From assembly GCA_030141605.1 (NCBI GenBank), contig JAQGDQ010002372.1:186001-250000 (forward strand): a stretch of DNA of 64,000 nt. The letters are read 5' to 3'. Numbering within the stretch: the first letter of the stretch is position 1; each line of letters begins with the position of its first letter. Origin of the DNA: Tubiluchus corallicola (Eukaryota > Priapulida > Priapulimorpha > Priapulimorphida > Tubiluchidae). Shown here one piece after another: positions 42,624 to 55,931 of this stretch. A program made the position numbers and the translations under genes. Below the pieces are notes generated by a model, which saw nothing but the letters and a program-made list of their open reading frames with translations, was not told the origin of the DNA and did not search any database.

Positions 42624-42895
42624 ACGGCATAAAAGCATAATATGATGATCTAATTTTAGTAATTTTGGTAGTTGCTATTGTGGTCTGAATCATTATTGTT
42701 CATAATTGCTCAACTCGGTGTGACTTCAAGAAAATGTTTATGCTAGTAATAGTGTGAAGGCTTATGATAGTGTAAAGTTCAGCAGAAATAACATAAATGA
42801 TTACAAAGCATTACAAACAGCTGTAAGTGATGAGGGTTTTAATTTGAGAATAGTTTTTTTTGTACAGATACTCTATAACCATTGACTGTATTCCA

Positions 42896-42901
42896 AATAA
42901 A
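42896..42901 (+). promoter_or_regulatory. Poly(A) signal of NSMCE3
   Basis: AATAAA 273 bases after the NSMCE3 stop and 43 bases before the stop codon of the convergent Tan-like gene. Confidence 0.6.
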
Positions 42902-42943
42902 CCTTTGTATACTACAAGTATTTGTTAGGTGTTATTTCAGATG

Positions 42944-45900
42944 TTAACTACGTGGCAAGTTAAACACTGCTAATGGTCCACTGCTTGTAGAACACCTGTC
43001 CAGGTATAAAGAGCATGTGTATTTGTTCAAGTCGAAGATAGCTGAAAAAAGACAGTAAAAATCTTTATCAGATCTGTTTTCAAAATTTCGAGTTTCCAGT
43101 ACTTAAAATATAAAAAATTAGAAACACATTATGTATCAAGTATTTTTGAGAATAGCAACATCGTCGAGTTGGTTCTTTTAATTTAAATAAGGGTTGAATC
43201 AGCAATTCCCAAAATCATCAACTAAGTCTGTATCTTGATCAGGAAAAGGAGGTCAGTTCGGTTTTTCTAGTGTTAAATCTAGCAGTAATTCCCAGTCTCA
43301 GAGAAGATTTCAGCACCGTAGATAACTAGCACTTAACTGACCGCCTTGAACAGAATGGGCATGATACGATACTAATGAATTAGAATTTTTAGCATACATG
43401 GCTATATGCAAATAAATTATTGTCATAAATATATCACTTGATAAAGTAAAAGCAGAGAGTCTGGGAAACCAACTTTGGTCATTATTTAACACCTTCATTG
43501 ACATGGTGAATGGAGAAATCTGGTCATTGAGAATAACACTCTGGTAACCACTTGTAAATAAAGAAGACTGTTTACTACAATGTCACAAATGTACACTAGC
43601 ACAGCGCACTCTTGCATAATTGAACCCCGAGTTAAACTAGCAGATTAATGAATGCGAAGAGCCATTTCAGGTTACAAACTTACCTGTAAATAAAGTAATG
43701 CTTTTCATTGGATGAACTCTTTCTGAACGGAAAATCGGAAATTTTTCGTCGGAAGAGTCACTTAACAATTCCATAATCTCACTAATTGTTTTTATTGGAG
43801 GCGCTTTCCGAATCACTGCCTCTCTATGCTTTGATGATGCAACAAGACTTGGTACATCACAGCCTGCATTTATTCTGTGGTATCTGGAAAGTTAACACTG
43901 ATTGCATTCAGTCTTTAAGTACTATGTACCACCTTTAGTACATCAACATCAATATTTTTCTGTGTTGCTGCACATTATTATCCAATCGTGATTTTAATCA
44001 TTTGTAACGAATCAGTTGAATGAATAATATATTTAATGCATACATGTTGACATGGTATCTTGTTGGTACTGTCATGCAGTGATCTTTTTCTTTCATCACA
44101 CAGACGTCTAATCTTGAGGCTGTTTCATCATACTGCGGATATGCAACTTCGTAGTTAGATATCATTTTTTCTGAAGGTTGCATTAAATTTACGCTACAAG
44201 CAAAAAAATCGCATGCTGTCAGACACTATATCACACCATGCCAATTTTAACAAAATTCTACAGCGCTTGCAATACTGTTTTAAGTTTGGCAGGTTTTCTT
44301 ATTAAGCTGGCATATTGTAAAGATACCTGATTCAGTTTGGTAACATTAATTTTTCAACATTGTATGTGAGTGAGCAGTAAATGTCACAAACTTAAAATAA
44401 GGAAAAGATTACATGTATGAAGACTATGACAAGGAACAAGACTGAAGCTATTCAGTATGAAAGTGTTGAGCAGCTCTGAATTGTATTATGATTATTAATA
44501 AACAAAAACTGGCGAGCAAAGCTCACTTTTACAATGTTGCTCGGTTTGCTTGCATCCTCACTTCTCTTTATCTCTCTCTTTGCAGGCAGTCTGCAGAAAA
44601 TTTTAAAATGAGGCTTTTTTGCGTTAAATTTATCTTTAAATTTATTTTAGGCAGAGCGGCATGACACCTTTCTCTTGATTATTGTGTTACTATAATACAA
44701 TATTTGAGTTACCATGCCATTGAAAGAATTTTTCCTTTGAAATACAGTAATACTGAAGTGTGCGAAAATTGACCCCCTCCCCCTATGTCTGTCCCAGTGG
44801 CCCTAGTATTATTCATGCAAAATTTCATTGAAGTCAGTCATTTGGCCATACATAAAGAGCAAACAGGCAAACTTGAGTGGCTAAAATAGTGTAGGAAGCT
44901 AATGGTTTTAATAAAATCCTGTTACCTGATGCCAGACGCTATCCCACAACCTTCATCTCGTAACACATCTTCCACTTCTGCCTTGGAACGAGCTGCTAAT
45001 ATTGCCCTGACCATTATCGGCACAGCTAAAAAATAAAACCATACAATTTTTTAACGCATTACAATCTAACAATAATATATTCCATTTTCCACAAAGGAGA
45101 TTTTATTATTGTAATTATATATTAAAAAGCATCCTTGCAAAACTTATTCCTAGCTCATTTAATATAAAATTAATGTACTAATATACATGTAGAGCTCCCC
45201 TAGTAAATAGAAAGAAACTGATGCCGACCTACTGTATAAAAGCTTTGACTTAACTTTTCAGTGCCAGGTTTCAAATGAAACTCCCTTATTATAACATGAG
45301 AATTCTGTTTGCAACCACATTGCTATTGAAAATTAGGGACTACAACCATCATGAACAATGGCCCTTTAATTGTAAATAACACTGGGATCGTATGAGCTTT
45401 GAACTGTTTGTTTAGACACGAATCTCACAACCAAGTGCAAATGGGTGTGCAAACCCAGAAAATTATCTTTTTTGTTATATCCTTACGTAGTTTTCCTCGT
45501 CGACATCCATTTGGTATTACATCATTTAGAGTATAGATGACTCCATGTTTGTTGAAGCCAATGCTGTATCCAGGTGTGAAACCAAAAAATGAAATGGCAG
45601 TCCAGTCTTCTTCTAGGACACCATGTTTGCCCATTGGCTCATCACTGATTATATGAGCTGTTATCATCCCATATGAGTGTTCCAGACACAAGAAATAGTC
45701 CTCATTATGTCCAAGTGCAAACTAGAAAATGATATACAAACAAAATTAGTTTATAACGATACAACGATATATTAAGGCTACTCTAATATATTAGACACAA
45801 ATGTGTACTAGCTTTTTCTAAGCATTTATCTTGCAATATTATACAAATGCATAGCATAAATATTTTTGCAATTCCAGGAAATACGATGAATACCAGTGTA

Positions 45901-48616
45901 CATAAAAACTCGTATTGTGGAGAAAAATAGCAGTGGTGTATAATGCTTCTTAACACTGTTTATGAATGTTTTCCGGATTCCTCTTCCAAACATACATTGA
46001 TCAGTACAGATGAAAGAGCAACTTAGCAAAGCAACTCTTTATGGTAATATTCATTTTTAAAATAATCACAGACATTAAACCAACCTAGCTGTTACTGAGC
46101 ACTTTGCTCCTTACAACAAGCAATAAAATTTTCTCAGAAAATATCCACGGTCGTACGTCTTGTAAAAATTGTCTGTTTAACAGATAAGAATCTGCTTAAC
46201 AAGTTTTACAATAATGGTCATTTTTTCAGAAAAATCTGTGTGTGGTGTGTTATGCCACATATGTAACTCTTCATTACATAATGTGTGCACAAGATCAAAT
46301 ATATCAAAAGCAAAGTACCACTAGAATGATGAAGGAACACCAACACAGAGAGATTGTACATAAAAAATACCTCTTCAGGATTATTCAAAAAAATATCTGT
46401 ACAACCGATCGATCCTCTGTCAACTTCACTGCAGGTTTTGCGAAATCTGTCAGAATCCAGTATGCCCATAGCAATCAGTTCTTGTGATATGGTATTCATA
46501 AACAACTAAAAAATGGAAATCTGGGAAATACCTGACAGCGTTATTAATGAGTGATTTTCTAGTAAATCTGAATGCATGTCCTTCTGAAATACAAGATATG
46601 TTTCGGCAAAAGCTAAGCTTGGCACATTATTACATGCCTAAAATTATCGCTATTACATTTAAAATTCTGTAGCAAACGATTACTAGTTCCAACATAAAAG
46701 TACACAAAGACAAAGCATTATAGTAAAAGTAAAAGTAAAAGTAAAAATACGCAAGCGACTTCTAAGAGTGGTCAAGAGAGCATTTATGGTAGTCCCTGCA
46801 GCAAGCCAGCAATAAAAAAAATAAATTCTATTGCTATATGCCATTATTAATGATGCCACAGCATCAAGGCTATACATTCAAAACCATGCATGTATTTTAT
46901 GATTTCTTGTTGGAGAGTGCAAATGTGCCATTTATGTATTTCTATGCACGCCATTTTTTACACATGCACATTTGAATAATTACTTTTTCAAATGAACAAC
47001 TGCTTCCGTCTGCTATCCCTTGCAATTCTGTCACATACTGAGGAAATGAGTCTTGCGTGGTGACCAAAAATTCTTCATAAATCTGTGAAGTATAAAGTTA
47101 TGGAAACTTGAAAATCTGTTCAATGTATCTGGGAGGAATTTACTCATGCATTATGCTTTTAAAAAAATTGAATGACTGCAAATCCTTTTATTTGCTTACA
47201 TTAATTAATATTGATGTATACAGCTATAGGGTCCCGACAACCAAGTCCTTCGGTTGCCAGCGACTTTGATTTTGGACATTTGAAGTGTTAAAACTAAAAA
47301 TTAATTTGAATTTTACTGCAAAAACTAGACTATAGGTTTATTCTTATGTCACAACTATAATATGTACCCGACAAAATATCAATGACAACAATAGTTCAAC
47401 TAACTTATGTACTAAGGCCTTTTACATTATTAATAATAATGTTAACAAAATGTACTGTAGCCCCATTATCAAATGAATCATAAAAGCTAAATTGTATATT
47501 ATGCACAAAAATACAAACCTGTATCTGATTTAGACTTAATTTAGTGACACATCTAATTTCATAAAATTTAAAAATAAAATAAGTGTATACCTTTTTTCCC
47601 TCATCTGTATTACAGAATGGGATTATGGCATCTTTTATGTCAGTGTTAGTTTCAAAATATTCCTGAATTTGCTGCCTGAAAGTCTTTCCCTGCAAGAAAA
47701 ACATGTTTTTACAATTAAAATAATAATTTCACAGAATGAATAAAGAAAAAGCTACCCAGAGTATCAATGATGCAGTAAGTCCACCTTCCCAGACTCTTGT
47801 GCTTGATACCTTGAAAATCTTTGACATTTACACAATATACAAGTCATTCATTTTGGCAAATTTGATTCACAAATTTTCATTTGATAGGACTTCGCCAGGT
47901 CAAACAAGGTCAGATGCTTTTCACTTTCAAATTTTGTCAAGCAATTACTGGCCTAATATTCGGCCACATTATCCGGCCTTTGACTCCAGAGTCATTGCCC
48001 ACCATTTCCCAAACGTTGTCGTCGTTCATCTACTGTCTGCACGTGCAGCTAAAACCTACCTTTATAACACTATAGTTGCAATTGCTCGAATCTTGGATCT
48101 GCCCTCTCTCTTCCCTGGGGAGGGCATAAATATTTTTTGTCGATGTTGAGTTGTCAGTAGGTGGCAATTTATTTTAATTCCTTGCACTGAGCTGACCTGC
48201 AACATCCAATTGCTGTGCAGCTATTGAGATTTCGACCTGTTTATCCCTACTCTTGATATACTCTCGCGGTGACCTTTGACATTGATCATTATTTTGCCCC
48301 AAAGTGTTTCCACACAAAAAATCTCAAGGCTACCTCCTAGTGATTCAGGCCTGACTGGCTTAAACTCAGATTGTTGACAGACAACGGCTGACACAAGGTG
48401 CCCAGACTTGCAAACTCGGGAAGTTAGGGGACTTAAAAATGAAAAACCAATTCGAAGTTGCTGCATTCAAATATGTACTACACAGCATCTTATTAGTGAC
48501 AAAACACTACACACAGTCTATAACCTTAATATAAAAAGGTAACTTACAATAGCATATCCCACTGAATAATAGTTTCCAGACACATGAAGTGCAGGCAAAG
48601 AACGAGCTTCCTCCAT
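42944..48616 (-). CDS. Tan-like peptidase C45 / acyl-transferase-family hydrolase (394 aa, 9 exons)
   Basis: In transcript order the exons are 48616-48548, 47689-47591, 47082-46984, 46505-46371, 45721-45487, 45025-44926, 44193-44044, 43883-43684 and 43041-42944. Phases are 0, 0, 0, 0, 1, 2, 2 and 1, and the frame stays open to TAA. The family is the Ntn-type autoprocessing hydrolases that include fungal isopenicillin acyltransferase and insect Tan (beta-alanyl-dopamine/carcinine hydrolase). Visible signatures: HVSGNYYSVGYAIGKTFRQQ at the N-terminus; GSIGCTDIF, where Cys124 after Gly123 would be the self-cleavage site and nucleophile; LGHNEDYF (residues 137-144); GFNKHGVIYTLNDV; GCGIASGISVN; EVAYPQY; RYHVN; and SITLFTAIFDL followed by a CSLYL strand near the end. 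The length matches insect Tan (about 390 aa). No signal peptide, so probably intracellular. The substrate cannot be told; an amide of dopamine or histamine is only one possibility. Confidence 0.9.
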
Positions 48617-49500
48617 ATTTACTTGACTGTTGTTCTTTTCATACGTTTGAAAATTATTCTTACTTGCTAGCTGCTACTGATGTTTATAACAGCAGTTTTC
48701 AGAATTACAGTGAGACATTAAGCCACTAAATAAATATTATACACTGAGATATGTTTGTGATATCGCTGCACACATATACCAACAAATATTTGCCATAGCC
48801 ATGGTACTATATTGATAAAGTAAGCTGTACTTTTGCGCTAAAACATGAATCAAGGCCATTTGCACTTTAGATATAAACATAGACTAGTAAGATCCAACGT
48901 CCAGCTTTAATAATAGTAGTTGTAGCCTTCATGCACTAAAATGTAACAGTTAAGCCAGAATTGAACTCACATTGACCTATTCGTCACTGGCGGCACTATG
49001 CATGTATATATTTTAAGCTTCATGTAGGGCCCCAATATGTGGATATTACCCGTGCACTATCGTACAAGTTTGAACAGGGAAAGTATAGAAAGATTTATGA
49101 TGCAGAAAAAACTTTGGACCTAACAATAATTCTTATAATATCACCAGAATGAGCCAACTTGTTGCTTGCAAGTTAAATTATAATGAAGAAACAAGTAGAT
49201 GTCAAAGATAACCGTTGCCCCCCCCCCCATAAGATACAGAGCGGGTACAGGCATATGTACTTGTAAGTCCTCTCTCAAAATGATAACTAACGGAGTTAAA
49301 ATGTTGATTTTAATTTAAAAGGAGCAGCCAGGCAACAATTTCTTGATGACGTACCAACAGGTTCTTTAACATCTTCGTCGTTTGCGACAGTAATTGCCTT
49401 GGTGGGTAATAATTTTGTGTGCAAAACTTGTGGCCATGTCTACAAGATATAAGCTCTATTATTTTGTTCTTTACAATACCTACAAATGCGGAAGTGCATA
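48617..49500. other. Intergenic DNA upstream of the Tan-like gene
   Basis: No supportable gene. A C-run lies at about 49218-49227. A stretch on the minus strand near 49416-49371 (AITVANDEDVKEPV, ending G|GTACGT) could be a downstream exon of the secreted-peptide candidate at 49501-49623, but the acceptor is poor. Confidence 0.3.
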
Positions 49501-49623
49501 TTAATTATTTCCTTCATTTATAAACTCATTTGTGACTACATTATGGGTAGAATAACGTTGTGTGGATGTTTCCCAACAAGTAGCTAGGGTAAAAATCAGG
49601 AGAACAGTCCATGTCAGCTGCAT
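49501..49623 (-). CDS. Candidate small secreted peptide or signal-peptide exon (40 aa)
   Basis: ATG at 49623 on the minus strand begins MQLTWTVLLIFTLATC, a convincing signal-peptide core, followed by WETSTQRYSTHNVVTNEF and a stop at 49501-49503. Genes A-E in this window all have signal-peptide exons of 11-18 codons, so this could be the first exon of a similar gene with a donor inside (for example CAT AAT|GTAGTC). It may equally be a chance ORF; no second exon is established. Confidence 0.25.
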   Translation of the reverse strand: MQLTWTVLLIFTLATCWETSTQRYSTHNVVTNEFINEGNN

Positions 49624-50069
49624 GTTAGCAAGTAAAATTATTTGTAAACAAAATTCATAAAAATGTAAAACAATTAAAACAAATGCAAAAGAGTTACACG
49701 CCTACATTAGTAAAGGAAAGGGAAAAATGATTCAATATGATTGGGCTGCTTAACTACTGTAATATCTGCTGACCTGACCAAGTCTGCGAGGATTCATCAA
49801 CAATGTACTGACAAAAATGACATAGTGCAAATCATTATGGTTTTAATGTATTATCACGTATTTTATAAGCTTACATATTTATAAAAATAAATTTGATTCG
49901 ATCTGACTGATTTAAGTATCTGGGCACGAATTCATGTACTGCTCTCACGACTGTTTCGCTGTCTTAAGTGTGGTTTAAGCCAGCGGAAATATCTATATCC
50001 AATTCATTTAGACGTCTTATCTCCCCCTAGTAAGCGCGACTAGGAAAGTTAGGCGGAATTAGATATGTA
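49624..50069. other. Intergenic DNA
   Basis: AT-rich; I see nothing in it. Confidence 0.4.
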
Positions 50070-50103
50070 AGTAAGTAAAAGAAAGAAAGAAAGTAAGTAA
50101 GTA

Positions 50104-50137
<34 letters not shown>

Positions 50138-50163
50138 TAAGTAAGCAAGTAAGTAAGTAAGTA

Positions 50164-50226
<63 letters not shown>

Positions 50227-50244
50227 GTAAGTAAGTAAGTAAGA
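50070..50244. repeat. GTAA (TAAG) tetranucleotide array
   Basis: Tandem gtaa with gcaa variants near 50112-50146 and a few one-base slips. The Leu/Thr/Tyr ORFs on the minus strand are artefacts. Confidence 0.95.
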
Positions 50245-50411
50245 TCTGAATCTAATCTTGAAGAACAATTGGAAAGTTCTTTTCTCAAGTCAGTTAATTT
50301 GTTAATTTTAAATTGTTAAAAATAAGTGTTAGCTGAATTCAAGTTTTAAGCAAATTTTTATGTAAATAAAGTGATACTCTAAAAAGATCGTTGAAAAGCC
50401 ATATTGGCAGT

Positions 50412-50990
<579 letters not shown>

Positions 50991-51261
50991 CATGTGTGCG
51001 CGCGCGTATGTGTGTGCACGTGTGCGTGTGTGATAATATAACTTTTATTTAGTTTTTTTAGTAGCCCAGTTGCACGTACAATTAACTAATACATTTTCTC
51101 TGATCCAATCAAAGTAAATAAATATTAAAAAACTTGAATTTAAGTTTATGTGAAATTTGTTTTGCCGTTTTTGTTATAGAATTAGTAGCTGATAAAATTT
51201 TTATTTATAAGCCTAGTTATTAATTTCATTTTTCTAAATCAGAACCATCCGGTTGTCATAA

Positions 51262-51378
51262 AAAAGTTTGAAATAAAAAGTTTGAAATAAAAGTTTGAAA
51301 TAAAAGTTTAAATTAAAAAGTTTCAAATAAAAGTTTGAAAAAAAGTTTGAATTAAAAAGTTTGAAATAAAAGTTTGAA
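51262..51378. repeat. AAAAGTTTGAAATAA minisatellite
   Basis: About eight copies of a 14-16-base unit, aaaagtttgaaataa, with single-base variants. Confidence 0.9.
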
Positions 51379-52204
51379 GATAGAGCTAATTTGCTGAGGA
51401 AAGTGGTGGTGGTGTTGAGATCTTTGTAATACGTAATCCTTTGTACTTACTGTACCTACCCTTATAAATTTATGATAAGCATACCATACGTATTTCAGAA
51501 AATATAGGAATACAAATCAAGTAGCAAAATTTAAATTGATACGAAGACTCGGACCTGGGACGTTTGTGTTTGAAGCAGATGTACACCAAATGCAGTACAG
51601 TTATGTACCTCATTTTGCGTGGATTGTTGCTTAACCTTTGACCTACAAACTGTTTGTTCTAGAAAACTGCTTGAAAATTGTTTATTGTGTAATTATACAT
51701 TTAGCTAAAACTATGTGTTTAACAAAAAATAGTTTATTTGGAAATTTAGAATACGAATCAATGAAATAATATATAAATCAGAAATGAAAAAACACAAGAC
51801 ATTTAGAGCAAAAAGTGGATAAACAATGTGTATTAATTAAATGTGAAAAAATTGTGGTAATAATAACTGTGGTAAATGTGAATGCAGAAATATCAACACA
51901 AATTTACACAATCATGAATGAGTACAGTGAAAAAATGCGTAAAAATGATTAGGTAGAGCTAAAAAAAAAGTACAAGGTTGCAAAGAATATTAATGCAAAG
52001 AACATTCACAACGAAAAGTCCCGCTGCATTTTCTCTGGCAGAATCGATAGCACTTGGTAGATCTTCTATGAAAATGACATGAAACAGTTACTGTGGAAGG
52101 CAGAGCATCTGTACATCGGATCTGCTGCTTTTTTTCTGTAAAAACAACACAGGATGACAGGGATGCATTCAGCAGTGATGCAGAGTATACATTTCATTAC
52201 TGCT
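51379..52204. other. Intergenic DNA
   Basis: AT-rich; no gene or clear repeat seen. Confidence 0.4.
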
Positions 52205-52625
52205 AAACACATCCCTCTCATCCTTGTCTCTCTCACACACTCACTCATTCCTGCACCCAATCCCATTCCCTTACTTTCTCTGACACTTGCTCACTTGCCC
52301 TCCTACTCCCTCTCCCCCTTCTCTCTCTCACTCCCTCCCTCGCCCTCCTACACCCCCTACCCCCACTCCATCCCCTTCCCACTCCCACACCCACACCCTC
52401 TCCCACACCCACGCCCCCTCCCACACCCACGCCCCCCACACCCACTCCATCCCCTTCCCACTACCACTCACCCTCCCCACACCCACACCCACGCCCCCTC
52501 CCACACCCACGCCCCCTCCCACATCCTCATCCCACTCGCCCTCTAATCACACTCCCACACCCCTTCAGACTCCTCCCCCTCTCTCCCTCACTTGCTCTCC
52601 CTCAAACTCTCTCACTCACAATTAC
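52205..52625. repeat. C-rich low-complexity block
   Basis: Polypyrimidine-type DNA with internal repeats of about 18 bases (cctcccacacccacgcc). Pro/Ser/His-rich and Gly/Val-rich ORFs on both strands are artefacts. One strand is C-run rich, so the complementary G-rich strand may form non-B structures. Confidence 0.85.
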
Positions 52626-52799
52626 TTCCTCCCTCTTGTAGTTTGGTACTAGTCAAAACACTAGAAATTCATCAGATCTTTTGATTAATTACTATTTATT
52701 TCAGCGTGAAAGAGACACAAAAAACTTGCAATTATAATTTGTGTTTAAAATTTAAAATGTTATAAAATAAAACAGTATTCCACAGTTTAAGAAATTTCG

Positions 52800-53515
52800 A
52801 AGCAGAAGCCAGTTCTTCTTGAATTCAAAATCTGAACCAAGAGCAGGATTCTTTAAGAAATAATGCAGAAATTCCTGCAGAGAGCTTGCAAATGTTTGCA
52901 TAAAAAAAGTGCTCTTAATCATTAATTTGGTGAATTTTAAAATGTAAAAACAACTTCTAAGTCCTTGCTTGGAATTTAGTGATAATCTTACTCAACAAAA
53001 CAAATTATAGACTCCCCGGCATCTCCATCTGAAACTTCTGTGACAATGATCTACGATACCTGTTCTGTTTGAGTTTTTTTCCTTAAAGAATGTGAGTTTT
53101 TTCCTAAAGAATCCTGCTCTTAGTTCTAATTTTGAATTCAAGAATGAGCCTTTCCACAGCTCCAGCGATTGATGATGATCGTGAGAAGGTCAAAGGTTAA
53201 ATATACCACAGCAACGCGTCTTAACTGCAACCGTCACGAGACGTGGGGGTAAAGCAAAGCCGTCTGCTGGATTAGTTAAGTAACTTCCGTTGTTTTACAT
53301 GGACTTTACTTAACTATGCATTAGTCTGCGCATAGAGTGATTTACTAGCAAGATTTTGCTTGGGAACAACAAAAATAAATTAGGCAAGCTTAAAACTATT
53401 ACTATTTCAACAGCAACGGCTGCGAGGCGTTGTGAAGTACACAAAAATGCTTTGTATGGCAACCTGTGACTTTTCACGATCATCATCAATCGCTGGAAAA
53501 GTGAAAAGGCTTATT
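52800..53515. repeat. Two successive inverted-repeat pairs
   Basis: Pair 1: gaattcaaaat and ccaagagcaggattcttta at about 52830-52857 match, reversed, taaagaatcctgctcttag and attttgaattcaag at about 53093-53133. Pair 2: ccagcgattgatgatgatcg at about 53162-53181 matches, reversed, cgatcatcatcaatcgctgg at about 53479-53498. They suggest remains of adjacent inverted-repeat elements. No ORF inside. Confidence 0.6.
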
Positions 53516-54696
53516 GGAATCCCGAGTGTTTCGACTAGTACCTCAAGCTAGTAGCTACAGTGGGTGAAGCAGAGCACATTTGGTCAAACTATGTATCATT
53601 CATTTTAATAATTTTATTTTTCTTTAATCAGCAATCCTAATCTTGTTTTTTTAGTTAATTCATAATCTTATATTTTTATAGTACATTTTCCACCTAAAAC
53701 GTGTAAAGTTCTATTTTTAAAAAAAGTGAGAGTCAGTTGCTAGTCAGTGGTTTTTAATTTACTTCTTTTTCCAAGCTAAGTATTTTGACATGTGTGTCCT
53801 TAGACTGGGAAATAAGAGATATAAGATCTGGATATAAGAGAGCTCCAGTTTGGTACAAACTCTTTTTGATTCAACATTGTAACGATTAGCTAGTGAAAAA
53901 TGTTGAGACGTGGAAAAATAATACACTTGCTGCTTTTATTTATGCTAAAACGAAAGAACTAATCTGTCAATTTTGCAGGAAATGATGTTGTTGTCTGCAC
54001 TCCTGTCATGCCCTGGCCGCCGGTGACGTCATATCTGTTTTTTCAGACACCTCTGTGGTGCGAGGAAGGCAAATGAAAAATAAATTTCGTTTTCCCATGC
54101 AGGGCCTCTCTTATATGGCACAGTCTAAACAAGGCATGACAGTAAATCAAGCACTACTGACTAACACCAGTCTGCGACTTTTCTAAAAAAAAACTTATGC
54201 ATTTAAAAACTAAAAAAACTTGTGCCTTTAAAAAATGAAATAATTCGCTACACAAAATTACTGATGGCGGAAGCTGTTAATTAATAACTGATACATGTAT
54301 GACCAAATATGCAATCATCCTGTGCCCACTGTCACTTGACAAAACTTTCGTGATCCAATTGCAGCCAATTCTTTTATCAACCATGTAGATTCGACCCCGT
54401 CCTTCTGCATGGACGTGTCTTCTGGGCTTGTCCTCTGCGTGCGTCCTCTGGGCGTGTCTTCTGGGTTTGCCCTCTGGATGTGAACCAGTGATTCTGTTCA
54501 AATGTAAATAGCTTAAATCAATTCCCAAGTTGCCAACATACAAGAAGTAACAAACCAAAATACAATATGCTCTCTATTCGGTTTGACAATAGTTTTTATA
54601 CCTGCACATTTTTTCAAGTTCCCTTATCACAGAGTATGTGTTCGAGGTTTCTTCTCTATCTCAGTGTAGTTAAAACACATGGCCAGGGTCAGTGTT
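53516..54696. other. Intergenic DNA with a small minisatellite
   Basis: No gene seen. At 54415-54480 three to four copies of a unit of about 18 bases, gtgtcttctgggcttgtc, occur; the His/Arg/Lys-rich minus-strand ORF comes from it. Confidence 0.45.
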
Positions 54697-55420
54697 TTTT
54701 ATTTATTTATTTAATATATCCACAATGATTATTACAGCATTGTACATAAAAGTATTTAATAATATATTTATTATTATGTGCACAAGATGCCAAGCCGCAA
54801 ATTACTCGTGGGGTACTCAAGAAGTAATTACTTGTTTGGAGTACCCCAAATGAATGTGGACTGAGTGTAATAGAAAAGAGCACTAAAGGAGTAGAAGGAA
54901 AGGTTAATAGAGAATAGAAAGAAGAAGAAAGGTGTGATGGTATCTGTATGAAGTAACATGAACTATAGAAATGTAAAAATTGACATAGCAACACAATGGA
55001 TTCCGACAGGGACAGCAGTGTAATTAATCAAATTGATTTATTCTGTATAATTAGAAAAGATTTCACTTTTGAAATTTCTTTTGAAGTTATTTATAGATAA
55101 ACAATAAGTCTAGGGTCAGTGTTAGCGATGAAGTGCCTTGCCGCATCAGTCCTGCAATACTTAATACGAAATTCGCTAAATCTTGTTGAGTAATGTCTTA
55201 CGTTAATAGCTAATAGGTTTAAAAAGAAAGCAGGGAGAAGTTTATGTTTGGTTATGTAGATGTAAACAGCGGTATTCAGGTTTATTAGATCATTTAGCAC
55301 TAGGATAGAATAATTCTTATAAATCAATCTTATAAATTTACGTTGTAGAGAGTTTAGTTTAACTAGAGTTGAAGGGTAGGTGTTAGGAAATGCGGGACCT
55401 AACTAGAAAACTGTTAGTGG
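54697..55420 (-). mobile_element. 3' end of a CR1-like LINE relic
   Basis: The minus strand reads YPSTLVKLNSLQRKFIRLI, then LNDLINLNTAVYIYITKH, KLLPAFFLNLLAIN, HYSTRFSEFRIKYCRTDA and, further on in another frame, NFKRNFKSEIFSNYTE. This is the usual C-terminal order of CR1/L2-like LINE ORF2 proteins (LQ-x-K-x-I-R, LP-x-x-F, Y-x-TR, RIKYCRT, FK-x-x-LK-x-Y). An (AAAT)n tail in minus orientation ends the element at 54697-54715. Only the 3' end is present. Confidence 0.8.
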
Positions 55421-55931
55421 TGCCCTCTACCCTACAAAAGCTGAAGATTGATGATGTTTTATGCGCACCGTGTAGCACGCCAGTCCCAGCCAAAAAACGT
55501 TGAGGGCTTGAGGCTCCACATTAGAAAAAATGATATGTACTAGAAGTTGAAAACCTGTATGAAATATTTAATGTTTTATTACAAGTCAAGATAATTACTG
55601 ACATAATTAATAAAGAAACGATCAATAAAAAACATTGAAACGCAGATATACGGGAACAGACTGAAGATTTGCACTGCGTTCACAACATCAAGATACTTCA
55701 AACACACCAGACGTTCATTAATTCATCACAGAGTCCTCGACCAGAGAGTGTTGAAAGCGGGGCCCCTCTTGGCGCGAGGTCCAATTTGAAGAAATCTGTC
55801 AAATTGGCTTAAAACCGGCCCTGAAGATGACATGTAAGTCTTATTGGTAAACTGCTACAATAGTGCTAAATACTTCGCTTACCAAAAAACTACTAGGTCT
55901 ACTGCCATGAAACTGAAGTGAACTGAAGTAA
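55421..55931. other. Intergenic DNA
   Basis: No supportable gene or repeat seen. Confidence 0.4.

Noticed and set aside
44500-44880. Segment with gcaaaatttcattgaagtc in an intron of the Tan-like gene
   Set aside because: It resembles the 3' parts of some SINE/LINE repeats in general style only; no boundaries or second copy in the window.
47736-48149. 137-codon ATG-initiated ORF in intron 1 of the Tan-like gene (contains LDTLKIFDIYTIYKSF)
   Set aside because: A faint resemblance to CR1-type LINE C-termini was noticed, but the conserved blocks are too weak to call; no splice or promoter support.
52154-52652. Pro/Ser/His-rich and Gly/Val-rich ORFs
   Set aside because: Artefacts of the C-rich low-complexity block.
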